Shown: piece after piece, positions 47,387 to 55,746 of the stretch
Layout: each line of letters begins with the position of its first letter
Position numbering within the stretch: the stretch's first letter is position 1
Source of the DNA: Lysobacterales bacterium
GTDB lineage: Bacteria; Pseudomonadota; Gammaproteobacteria; Xanthomonadales; Marinicellaceae
Length of the DNA: 64,000 bases
NCBI GenBank assembly: GCA_026988115.1
Contig: JALSLV010000118.1
Coordinates: 18,420-82,419 of the forward strand
Reading direction: 5' to 3'
The notes under the pieces: model-generated
What the model saw: only the letters and a program-made list of their open reading frames with translations
Database searches by the model: none
What the model was told of the DNA's origin: nothing
Made by a program: the position numbers and the translations under genes

Positions 47387-49131
47387 GCCAAGCACAAGCA
47401 CTAGAACAAAACCAACAACCAGAAGTTCAAAGCGAACAAACATTTGAACAGCAATTGTGTCAATACATGATTGAAAATGGCAGACTTAAAGCTGAAGATT
47501 TGGCTCGTGGACAACGTTTGTACGCAGAAACATTAAGTACCTCGCTTGTGCCACTTTTAGTGAGATTAGGTTTGGCGTCCGAACGAGACGTTGCCAATTC
47601 ATTAAGTGAATTGATGAATATCGAAATGATAGCTGAAAAGGATTACCCAGAATCAGTGGCAATCGAAACAGAATTTCCTGAGCGTTTTATGCGAGAAAAT
47701 CTTTTTGTTCCAATAGCAGAAGATGCTGACACAATCCGTGTGGTGATGGTTTATCCAAGTGACGAGTTTACCACTAAATCCATCAAGATGGCATCAGGCA
47801 AAGAGTTGCAAATAAAAATTGGCTTACCATCAGAGGTAGAAAATGCCATAGAAAAACTCTTCGGTGGAGGACGCTCTGCCATGGGACAGATTGTGGACAA
47901 CTTATCCGATGAAAGTACAGGCGATGAAGAGGATGTCGATCATTTGCGTGATTTGGCATCAGAGGCACCAGTTATTCGCTTGGTGAATATTATTTTGCAA
48001 CGCGCGGTTGAGTCAAGGGCATCGGACATTCATGTTGAACCTTTTGAGAACAGGCTCAAAGTGCGTTACCGCATTGATGGTGTCTTGCAAGAAGTCGAAT
48101 CGCCGCCAGCGCGTTCAACGGCAGCCGTAATTTCGCGAATTAAAATAATGGCAAAACTCAATATCGCCGAGCGTCGTTTACCACAAGATGGGCGAATTAT
48201 GTTGCGGGTGCAAGGCAAAGAGTTGGATTTGCGTGTATCAACCGTACCAACATCTTATGGCGAATCGGTAGTGATGCGTATCTTGGATAGAGAAAACATT
48301 GCTTTTGATTTCCATCAATTAGGATTCACGGACAGGATTCTTGAGCCGTTCAAAAGAGTGTTGGAGTTGCCCCATGGGATTCTGCTTGTTACAGGCCCAA
48401 CAGGTTCGGGTAAAACCACAACGTTGTACACCGCCTTGGATCAACTCAATACCGAAGAACGCAAAATTATAACGGTAGAAGACCCAGTAGAATACCAATT
48501 AACGGGCATCAACCAAATTCAAGTAAAATCCTCTATTGGATTGGACTTTACCTCCGCACTTCGCGCCATTGTTCGTCAAGATCCCGATGTCATTATGATA
48601 GGGGAGATGCGTGATTTAGAAACGGCAAAAATAGCCATACAATCGGCTCTAACAGGACATTTGGTGTTGTCAACCATTCACACCAATGATGCCTCGGGTG
48701 GCATCACTCGTTTGTTAGATATGGGTGTGGAAGATTATTTATTAACTTCTACAGTTAATGGGATATTGGCACAACGCTTGGTGCGAAAATTAAATCAAGA
48801 AACCGCAAAGAAAGAAATTTTATCAGCCGAAATGGTTAAAAGTATGGGATTAGATAAACTTGTTAAGCAAGACGAGTACGCTTTTTACAAACCTGTTCCT
48901 AGTGAAACCAATCTCACTGGGTACAGCGGTCGAATGTCAATATTGGAATTTTTAGAAATGTCAGATCCAATTCGTCGATTGATAATGAATCATGCGACAG
49001 CTGGAGAAATTCAATCCCAAGCCTGTAAAGAAGGCATGACCACTATCTATGAAGATGGATTGCTTAAATGCTTAGAAGGTAAAACCAGCTACGAAGAGAT
49101 TTTACGTGTCTCTCAAGATGGTGAGCATTAA
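47383..49131 (+). CDS. gspE: Type II secretion ATPase GspE
   Basis: 582 residues; hexameric ATPase that drives pseudopilus assembly. Walker A in GPTGSGKTTTLYT (about 337-349), Asp box in RDSDIHVEP-like ASDIHVEPFE, Walker B near DVIMIGEMRDLETA, His box STIHTNDASG. In most GspE proteins a four-Cys zinc site precedes GYRGRxGI; here that segment reads YAFYKPVPSETNLTGYSGR with no cysteines. First secretion gene of a run matching the Xanthomonas xps order. Confidence 0.96.
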   Translation: MSQAQALEQNQQPEVQSEQTFEQQLCQYMIENGRLKAEDLARGQRLYAETLSTSLVPLLVRLGLASERDVANSLSELMNIEMIAEKDYPESVAIETEFPERFMRENLFVPIAEDADTIRVVMVYPSDEFTTKSIKMASGKELQIKIGLPSEVENAIEKLFGGGRSAMGQIVDNLSDESTGDEEDVDHLRDLASEAPVIRLVNIILQRAVESRASDIHVEPFENRLKVRYRIDGVLQEVESPPARSTAAVISRIKIMAKLNIAERRLPQDGRIMLRVQGKELDLRVSTVPTSYGESVVMRILDRENIAFDFHQLGFTDRILEPFKRVLELPHGILLVTGPTGSGKTTTLYTALDQLNTEERKIITVEDPVEYQLTGINQIQVKSSIGLDFTSALRAIVRQDPDVIMIGEMRDLETAKIAIQSALTGHLVLSTIHTNDASGGITRLLDMGVEDYLLTSTVNGILAQRLVRKLNQETAKKEILSAEMVKSMGLDKLVKQDEYAFYKPVPSETNLTGYSGRMSILEFLEMSDPIRRLIMNHATAGEIQSQACKEGMTTIYEDGLLKCLEGKTSYEEILRVSQDGEH

Positions 49132-49136
49132 AGACG

Positions 49137-50345
49137 ATGGCTCAGTTTATCTACAAAGCATTAACACCAGCAGGGGAACAACTTGAGGGGCAAATGGAAG
49201 CCACCTCACGAGACGAAGTGATTGGTAAAATTCAAGCAGCTGGCAACATACCTGTAACTGCCAAAGAGATGGGGACAGGTTTTTCATTAGAAAATTTATT
49301 GGCATCACGCAAAACCATTACGCAAAAACAAGTGGGTGAATTCACGGATCAACTCGCTACATTGCTGAACTCGGGTATGCCGCTTGAGCGCTCCTTAAGT
49401 GTTATGATTGATTTAATTGATGAAGAACGTTTGCGCATTATGGTTGAGCAGGTGCGGGATAAGGTTCGTGGTGGCGGAACACTCTCGGATGCTTTGGAAG
49501 AGCAACACGTGTTTTCTAACATGTATACCAATATGGTGCGTGCAGGTGAAATGGGTGGCACATTGGAAATAACCTTAGAGCGCCTGTCTGATTACATGGC
49601 GCGAGCCAAAGAACTCAAAGACTCTGTGGTATCAGCAATGATTTACCCAACGATTTTATTTGTATTGGCTGGAGTTTCCATGTTTGTTTTGTTGGGTAAA
49701 GTGGTTCCCTCTTTTAAACCCATGTTCGAAGACGCGGGAATTGATTTACCCACAATTACGCAAATGGTCTTATCTATTGCAGCTTTTGTGCAAAGTTTTT
49801 GGTGGGTAATGATACTAATTTTAGTCACTATTGTTGTTTTGATTAAGCAAAAACTTAAAGAAACCGACTTTCGCTTGCAGTGGGATACGAAATTATTGAA
49901 ATTACCATTAATTGGCGATTTAACAACAAAAATAGATATTGCTCGATTCACAAGAACTTTAGGAACCTTAGTGGACAGCGGTGTGCCATTGTTATCAGGG
50001 TTGACCATTGCAAAAAAAGTCATCAACAATACATTATTGAACAAAATCGTTGGCGAAGCATCGGAAAAAGTAAAACACGGTGAACCTTTGGCATCAGGAT
50101 TGGACAAAGTAGAAGAGTTTCCGCGTTTAGCACAACAGTTAATAAGTGTGGGCGAGGAAACGGGTAAATTAAATGAAATGCTGTTAAAAACAGCAGATAC
50201 ATACGATATTGAAGTCAAAACTTCAATTGACCGCATGATTTCGTTGTTGGTACCAGTGGTGGTATTGGTATTGGCGGCTTTAATCTTTTTTATCATATTT
50301 GCCATTATGATGGCAATGTTGAAAATGAATGAAATAGCAGGATAG
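49137..50345 (+). CDS. gspF: Type II secretion inner-membrane protein GspF
   Basis: 402 residues with two repeated cytoplasmic GspF domains (about 65-190 and 270-390) and three spans (about 168-190, 215-240, 370-395). The repeats carry QLATLLNSGMPLERSL and TLGTLVDSGVPLLSGL. It forms the platform under the pseudopilus together with GspL and GspM. Confidence 0.97.
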   Translation: MAQFIYKALTPAGEQLEGQMEATSRDEVIGKIQAAGNIPVTAKEMGTGFSLENLLASRKTITQKQVGEFTDQLATLLNSGMPLERSLSVMIDLIDEERLRIMVEQVRDKVRGGGTLSDALEEQHVFSNMYTNMVRAGEMGGTLEITLERLSDYMARAKELKDSVVSAMIYPTILFVLAGVSMFVLLGKVVPSFKPMFEDAGIDLPTITQMVLSIAAFVQSFWWVMILILVTIVVLIKQKLKETDFRLQWDTKLLKLPLIGDLTTKIDIARFTRTLGTLVDSGVPLLSGLTIAKKVINNTLLNKIVGEASEKVKHGEPLASGLDKVEEFPRLAQQLISVGEETGKLNEMLLKTADTYDIEVKTSIDRMISLLVPVVVLVLAALIFFIIFAIMMAMLKMNEIAG

Positions 50346-50355
50346 AGGTAAGAAT

Positions 50356-50781
50356 ATGAAATACAGAAATAAAATAAGTAAAGCTCAAGCAGGTTTTAGT
50401 TTGATAGAAATTTTGGTTGTTATGGTGATGATGGCAACATTGATTGGTTTGGTAGCCAATGGAATTGGCAAAGGTAAAACTAAAGGGCAAATTCAAGAAG
50501 CTAAAATTAGAATAGGTAAACTCAAAGGAAAAATTGAAGAGTTTAATTTAGATTTAGGCTACTATCCTAGATCTTTAGATGAATTGGTTAATGATAATGG
50601 TGATGGAAATTGGATGGGTCCTTATATTAAAGAGAAAGACTTGAAAGATTCGTGGAAGGAGCCTTTTCAATACTCAAATCCTGGTCAACACGACGAAGAT
50701 TTCAGCATAGTCTCCTATGGAAAAGACAAATCACCTGGCGGCACAAAATTTGATAAAGACATTAATAGTTGGGATTTATAA
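50356..50781 (+). CDS. gspG: Major pseudopilin GspG
   Basis: 141 residues. The prepilin site is AGFSLIEILVVMVMMA: cleavage after Gly, N-methyl-Phe at +1 and Glu at +5. The C-terminal part has the Asp-rich calcium loop (SYGKDKSPGGTKFDKDINSW) typical of GspG. A prepilin peptidase is needed, but none is in the window. Confidence 0.96.
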   Translation: MKYRNKISKAQAGFSLIEILVVMVMMATLIGLVANGIGKGKTKGQIQEAKIRIGKLKGKIEEFNLDLGYYPRSLDELVNDNGDGNWMGPYIKEKDLKDSWKEPFQYSNPGQHDEDFSIVSYGKDKSPGGTKFDKDINSWDL

Positions 50782-50796
50782 CCGCCTAAGTTATTT

Positions 50797-51261
50797 ATGT
50801 TAAATCGTTTTCCAAACAAACAGATTGGTTTCACTTTAATAGAAGTGATTGTTGTTATGGTGATGATAGCGGTGTTGGCAGGAATGGTGGCATCGGGAAT
50901 GACTGATAGCCTACGTAAATCAAAAATCCGAGCAGTCAGTAAAAATCTGGTCTCCGCCATGCGTTACACGCGAGGGCAAGCTGTGGTAAAACACGAACAA
51001 AAAACCATAAGCTTTAATGTGGAGGATAAAACCTACCAAGCCCCGCGAAAAAAGGTGGTGAATATCCCTGATGAAATTGATATTAATGTTTATACAGCAG
51101 ACTCGGAGGTGCAAGATGAGACAACGGGTTCCATACGCTTTTTCTCCGATGGAAGTTCCACAGGTGGTTGGGTGAAATTAACCCATAAAAACAAAATATG
51201 GAAAATAAATGTTAACTGGCTAACAGGTGAAATTTCTATGATAGAAGGCTCAAGTATATGA
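50797..51261 (+). CDS. gspH: Minor pseudopilin GspH
   Basis: 154 residues with the prepilin motif IGFTLIEVIVVMVMIAVL and a beta-rich C-terminal domain (GSIRFFSDGSSTGGWVKL, common to GspH/FimT). It precedes gspI with four bases of overlap. Confidence 0.93.
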   Translation: MLNRFPNKQIGFTLIEVIVVMVMIAVLAGMVASGMTDSLRKSKIRAVSKNLVSAMRYTRGQAVVKHEQKTISFNVEDKTYQAPRKKVVNIPDEIDINVYTADSEVQDETTGSIRFFSDGSSTGGWVKLTHKNKIWKINVNWLTGEISMIEGSSI

Positions 51262-51692
51262 ATGCACATAGGAAAATAGGCAATAAACAAAAAGGCTTCA
51301 CTTTACTGGAAGTGCTCATTGCTTTTACCATGTTGGCGGTTATTTTTGCCACAACAATGGAAGTTATTGCAGGCTCTGCTCGCAACACACGTAAAGCCTC
51401 TGATAATACACTGGTTGCTTTGTATGCGCAGAGTAAGTTGGACGAATTGGGTTTGTTAGAAAAGCTTGAAGAAGGCAGTACTGATGGCGATTTTGATGAT
51501 AATACCAGTTGGACATTGGATGTTGTGCCGTATGACGTGCCCTATGAGGGCGATGTCAATCAGGACTTTTCAGCCGTTGAGTTAATGGAAGTGACTTTGG
51601 TCGTGACCACGCAGCGAGGAGGCAAAGAACGCCACACAGAGTTCAAAACTTTGCGAGCGATAACACCAGACTTTAATCAGAGACGTAAATGA
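51258..51692 (+). CDS. gspI: Minor pseudopilin GspI
   Basis: 144 residues with the prepilin motif KGFTLLEVLIAFTMLAVI and the typical following segment ALYAQSKLDELG. Part of the GspH-I-J-K tip complex. Overlaps both neighbours. Confidence 0.92.
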   Translation: MNAHRKIGNKQKGFTLLEVLIAFTMLAVIFATTMEVIAGSARNTRKASDNTLVALYAQSKLDELGLLEKLEEGSTDGDFDDNTSWTLDVVPYDVPYEGDVNQDFSAVELMEVTLVVTTQRGGKERHTEFKTLRAITPDFNQRRK

Positions 51693-52399
51693 AACGTCAC
51701 GGCATAAAAAATAACAAACGCCAATCGGGTTTTACCTTGATAGAAATTATCGTGGTGATGACCATGTTGGCATTGATAATGACCATGGTTTATGGAGCCA
51801 TAAATACCAGCCGTAAAATGGCATCAAAAGGAATTAAGCGCATAGATGCCACCAACGAAGTGCGAGTTGTGCAAGAGTTGGTTCGCAGGCAAATATCACG
51901 AATATTGCCCATGGCTTTTAAAGAAGAGGATGGTGTTTTTGTTATTTTTGAAGGCGACGAAAATCACATTATGTATGTCTCACCCATGCCTGGTTATTTA
52001 GGCAAAGGTGGGCCACACGTGCAATTAATTGAGATTGTTAATGCAAAAGGTGGTAAAATCCTGCAATTTTCACATTGGCTACTCAATGATTCTTTAGAAG
52101 ATGACTCTTTTGATGACTCAGATCAAGAACCCGTAGTCTTGTTGGAAAATATCGAAGATGCTCAGTTTAGTTTTATGAAGTTGGATGAAGAAGGCGAGCC
52201 AGGAGATTGGGAAAGCGACTGGGAAGAAAGTGAAAACACGCCCTTAATGGTTCAACTTGAAGTGGAAATGGGAGAAAAATCATTAATGACTTTTCCCACA
52301 ATGGAAGTGGCATTGATGCTAGATGCGACGGCAACCAATAGACGAGTGAGTGAACACCTGTTATTAGGCAACCGAAATAATCAGGATGAAGTCAGATGA
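51689..52399 (+). CDS. gspJ: Minor pseudopilin GspJ
   Basis: 236 residues with the prepilin motif SGFTLIEIIVVMTMLALI. The downstream domain contains a strongly acidic stretch (SLEDDSFDDSDQE) before the family segment LLENIEDAQFSF. Overlaps both neighbours by four bases. Confidence 0.92.
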   Translation: MKRHGIKNNKRQSGFTLIEIIVVMTMLALIMTMVYGAINTSRKMASKGIKRIDATNEVRVVQELVRRQISRILPMAFKEEDGVFVIFEGDENHIMYVSPMPGYLGKGGPHVQLIEIVNAKGGKILQFSHWLLNDSLEDDSFDDSDQEPVVLLENIEDAQFSFMKLDEEGEPGDWESDWEESENTPLMVQLEVEMGEKSLMTFPTMEVALMLDATATNRRVSEHLLLGNRNNQDEVR

Positions 52400-53274
52400 A
52401 AAAACAATCTGGTGTTGCAATAATTTTGGTTTTGTGGGTAACAGTTTTGTTGACGGTTATCGCCTCTAGTTTTGCCTTGTCAGCTCGTGTTGAAGGCGTG
52501 CAAGCCAAGATGGTGTTTGACACCACAAAAGCACGTTATTTGGCAGAAGCAGGTTTGAATAGGGCGGTTTATGAATTAAGAAACCCAGACCCAGATTCGC
52601 GTTGGATAGCCGATGGACGCAGCTATGAAATGGAATTTGCAGGGGCGAAAATAGAGATAAAAATTACCGATGAAACGGGTAAAATTGATATAAATTTAGC
52701 CAATGAGGAACTTTTAACGGGACTGTTTGCCTCATTGGGTATGAGCGAAGACGAAGCCATGACTTTGGCTCAACGCGTGATAGATTGGCGCGACAATGAT
52801 AACATCAAAGGCTTTGATGGTGCAGAAGATGAGGACTACGAAGCAGAAGGTTATGCTTATGGAGCCAAAGACGCATTGTTTGATACGGTGCCAGAACTGC
52901 AGCAAGTGATGGGCGTAACTTATGAAATGTATCGACAACTCGAAAACGCCATAACAGTTTATTCGGGCAGTCGAAATATAAACCTAGCTTACGCAGGTGA
53001 ACAAGCTTTAATGGCATTAGACGGAGTTGAGCGCGAAGATGCCAGGCAATTTATCGAAGAACGCGAACAAGCAGAAAAGGGCGATGCCTTGCCGCTATTG
53101 CCCAATGGACAAACCAGTGCGGCACGTGGCGGAGGAGTTGCTTTTAGTATCGTTGCTAAAGCCACACTCAGTAACGGTCACTGGGCAGAACTTGATGCCA
53201 CAATCCGTTTAGGCGGCACGGTCAACGGGCGACCATTTCGCATAATGCGGTGGCGTGATAATGAACACATATAG
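52396..53274 (+). CDS. gspK: Minor pseudopilin GspK
   Basis: 292 residues. The N-terminus QSGVAIILVLWVTVLLTVIA lacks Glu at +5, as is usual for GspK. It is followed by AEAGLNRAVYEL, the insertion domain, and a helix-hairpin region. Its large head caps the pseudopilus tip. Confidence 0.93.
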   Translation: MKKQSGVAIILVLWVTVLLTVIASSFALSARVEGVQAKMVFDTTKARYLAEAGLNRAVYELRNPDPDSRWIADGRSYEMEFAGAKIEIKITDETGKIDINLANEELLTGLFASLGMSEDEAMTLAQRVIDWRDNDNIKGFDGAEDEDYEAEGYAYGAKDALFDTVPELQQVMGVTYEMYRQLENAITVYSGSRNINLAYAGEQALMALDGVEREDARQFIEEREQAEKGDALPLLPNGQTSAARGGGVAFSIVAKATLSNGHWAELDATIRLGGTVNGRPFRIMRWRDNEHI

Positions 53275-53298
53275 ATTAAAATTAAAATTAAATAATAA

Positions 53299-54438
53299 AT
53301 GAGCACAATAGATAAATTACAAAATGACTTTAACAACTGGTATGAAACTTCATCCGTTGGTCAATTTATGCGCTGGTGGAAAACAGAGCTGATGTCTTTT
53401 GTGCCTGAAAAATACCAACAACAATTGTTTCCTCAAGCAATAAATGTTTTGCTGACTCAAGAACAAGATGAAGTGGTTATATGGCAAAACACTTCGGGTG
53501 ATTTTGTCATTGAGAAAAGCGAAGATGAAGAGGTTATGTGGTGGCATGAGGTTCAGCATATTATTAACGATGCTGAAGGCAGGCGTGTTAATGTTGTTTA
53601 TTTGTTGCCAAATAACGAAGTTTTGGTGCGCAAAATTGCTTTACCACAAGCAGCAAAAGAAAACCTTGATGAGGTCATCGGCTTTGAATTGGATAAATAT
53701 GTTCCGTTCAAAGCAGAACAAGTGCAAATAAGTTATAAAATTGATAAAGAAAACTCAAGTGAAGATAAAGTTGTGTTAGATTTGGCGGTTATCCCAAAAC
53801 AAAAAGTCGCAGACATAATTGCCTTAACAGAAGAAAAATCCATAGAACTGGATGCATTGGATGTCAATAGTGGTTCGGCTCAACAGCCTCAAGCATTGGG
53901 TGTAAATTTGTTGCCGCCTGAAAAGCGCAAAGAACGCAATTATTTCAATCTTAAACTAAACATAGGTTTATTGTTTTTATTTTTTATTTTGATGTATTTT
54001 GTGATGTATACGTCGGTGGCAAACAAACAAGAAAAAATTGAACAATTAACCAACCTGAATACGGAATTAAGCAAACAAGCCAAAAAAGCCAAACTGTTAA
54101 GAAAAGAATTAAAGTCGGTTATTGTTTCCAGTAAATTTTTAAACAACAAAAAAAATGACAACCCTAGTTTGGTGGCAATCTTATCGGACATAACTAATCG
54201 TTTGCCAGAGGACACTTATATTACTCGATTAAAAGTGAATAAAGAAAAGTTGGAACTCACAGGGCAATCAAATAATGCCAGTAATTTAGTGCCAGAGCTT
54301 GATAAATCACACAGTTGGTTTCAACCTGAAATTGTGGGTGGTGTTACCGAGGATAGGCGCACTAAGAAAGAAAAATTCACCATTAAAGCCTTGTTAAAAG
54401 AACCGCAAGTGGAGGACGAAGATGACGGCACTAGCTAA
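53299..54438 (+). CDS. gspL: Type II secretion platform protein GspL
   Basis: 379 residues. Cytoplasmic actin-like part (about 1-210) that recruits GspE, one span (about 218-238, LNIGLLFLFFILMYFVMYT), and a periplasmic PilN-like domain. It starts with an Xps-like Trp-rich N-terminus (WWKTELMSFVPEKYQQQL). Overlaps gspM by 17 bases. Confidence 0.9.
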   Translation: MSTIDKLQNDFNNWYETSSVGQFMRWWKTELMSFVPEKYQQQLFPQAINVLLTQEQDEVVIWQNTSGDFVIEKSEDEEVMWWHEVQHIINDAEGRRVNVVYLLPNNEVLVRKIALPQAAKENLDEVIGFELDKYVPFKAEQVQISYKIDKENSSEDKVVLDLAVIPKQKVADIIALTEEKSIELDALDVNSGSAQQPQALGVNLLPPEKRKERNYFNLKLNIGLLFLFFILMYFVMYTSVANKQEKIEQLTNLNTELSKQAKKAKLLRKELKSVIVSSKFLNNKKNDNPSLVAILSDITNRLPEDTYITRLKVNKEKLELTGQSNNASNLVPELDKSHSWFQPEIVGGVTEDRRTKKEKFTIKALLKEPQVEDEDDGTS

Positions 54439-55045
54439 TAACACAGAAATGCATCGTTGGTATGCTCTAGGAATACTGGGTTTTGTCCTTGTGCTGATTT
54501 ACTTTATCTTTTTCCAAGGATTTGTCGCCGAACACGGTTTGTTAAATGAAGAAATTGATAGCCTTGAACAAGACAGACAGGAATATACGCAGTTGGTTAA
54601 AATCATACCAGAATTGCAAAATCGCATTAATACCGTTAAGGCAAATGTGGGTGATAATACCAGTTTTTTGCTTGCCGATAGCTACAACTTAGGCACAGCA
54701 GAATTAACGCGCATCCTTAAGAGTATTGTTTCAGAAAACACCACTTCCTCTTCAGAGTGCCAAACAGTCAGTAACACGCCCTATAAAGACAAAAATCCCG
54801 ATCAATTTGAAAAAATAGTCTTAAAAGTACGTATGCGTTGCCAATACGATAAAATGCTCAATGTCTTATTGGCATTTCAAGAACATATCCCCTACCTTTT
54901 TGTTGATAATTTAAATCTTGAACAGCGTTTAATCCGCACGCGCAGAAATCAAAAACCAACACACCCAAAATTGGAAGTGCGCTTTGATTTAATTGCCTAC
55001 TTAAATAAACCCGTTAAAGTTAAGAAGAAAAATGTTAAAAAATAA
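54422..55045 (+). CDS. gspM: Type II secretion platform protein GspM
   Basis: 207 residues. One N-terminal span (about 11-31, WYALGILGFVLVLIYFIFF) followed by a short coiled coil and a ferredoxin-like periplasmic domain. It is identified mainly by its place between gspL and gspN and by this layout. Overlaps both neighbours. Confidence 0.87.
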   Translation: MTALANNTEMHRWYALGILGFVLVLIYFIFFQGFVAEHGLLNEEIDSLEQDRQEYTQLVKIIPELQNRINTVKANVGDNTSFLLADSYNLGTAELTRILKSIVSENTTSSSECQTVSNTPYKDKNPDQFEKIVLKVRMRCQYDKMLNVLLAFQEHIPYLFVDNLNLEQRLIRTRRNQKPTHPKLEVRFDLIAYLNKPVKVKKKNVKK

Positions 55046-55736
55046 TTTATTTGGACAAATTTTAATTGGAAGTTTAATTGTATTGGCATTAATTGCGAGC
55101 ATCCAAATGCTGGGTATTGGCAGTCAAGTAGGTGAGGTAAAGTTGAATGAAGACGAGCAAGTAAGCATTCCGAATTTGCCTAAAAGCCTCAATCAACAAG
55201 AAACGCCAGAAGAAATAGACTTAAAAAAACTTGTGGAAGTCGCAGCAACAAAACCGATTTTTAGCACAACTCGTGAACCTTTTATCGAAGAAGTTGAAGA
55301 GGAAAAAACAGAGGATTTAACAGTAGAAATAGCCGAATTAAAAGCGCAAATAACAGGAATTGTTATTACACCCGAAAATTCATACGCGATGATATTGGAT
55401 ACAACCACCAATAAAAGAAGGTCTTACAAAGTAGGAATGCCACTAGATGGTGAACTCGGCGGTTGGAGAATCACCTCAATCCAAAGCCGCAAAGTGACAT
55501 TTGAATCAGACGACGACAAGTCACAAGAACTGGAGCTTAAAGTTAGTGGAGGCACAAAACCGAAAGTACCATCGGCAAGCAAAAAGCCAGGGGCGGCTGC
55601 AAAAACAGGCGATATAGCCAGAGCAAATAAGCCATTAAGTCGCAAAGATAAGAAAAAGAATGCGGACGATATCCGTAAAAAAATAGCCGCTCGTCGTGCA
55701 CAAATGCGCGCAGAAGCAGCAAACAAGAAAAACTAG
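55032..55736 (+). CDS. gspN: Type II secretion protein GspN/XpsN (GspC-like)
   Basis: 234 residues. One N-terminal span (about 8-28), a linker, and a domain like the homology region of GspC (about 65-165: AATKPIFSTTREP, then ITGIVITPENSYAMILD, RRSYKVGMPLDGELGGW), which binds the N0 domain of the secretin. No separate gspC is present, and in Xanthomonas XpsN plays the GspC role. The C-terminus is very rich in Lys and Ala. Confidence 0.85.
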   Translation: MLKNNLFGQILIGSLIVLALIASIQMLGIGSQVGEVKLNEDEQVSIPNLPKSLNQQETPEEIDLKKLVEVAATKPIFSTTREPFIEEVEEEKTEDLTVEIAELKAQITGIVITPENSYAMILDTTTNKRRSYKVGMPLDGELGGWRITSIQSRKVTFESDDDKSQELELKVSGGTKPKVPSASKKPGAAAKTGDIARANKPLSRKDKKKNADDIRKKIAARRAQMRAEAANKKN

Positions 55737-55746
55737 GAGATAATTA

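Noticed and set aside
49643..50305. 220-residue minus-strand open frame within gspF
   Set aside because: Its composition mirrors the antisense of GspF membrane helices; gspF is certain on the other strand.
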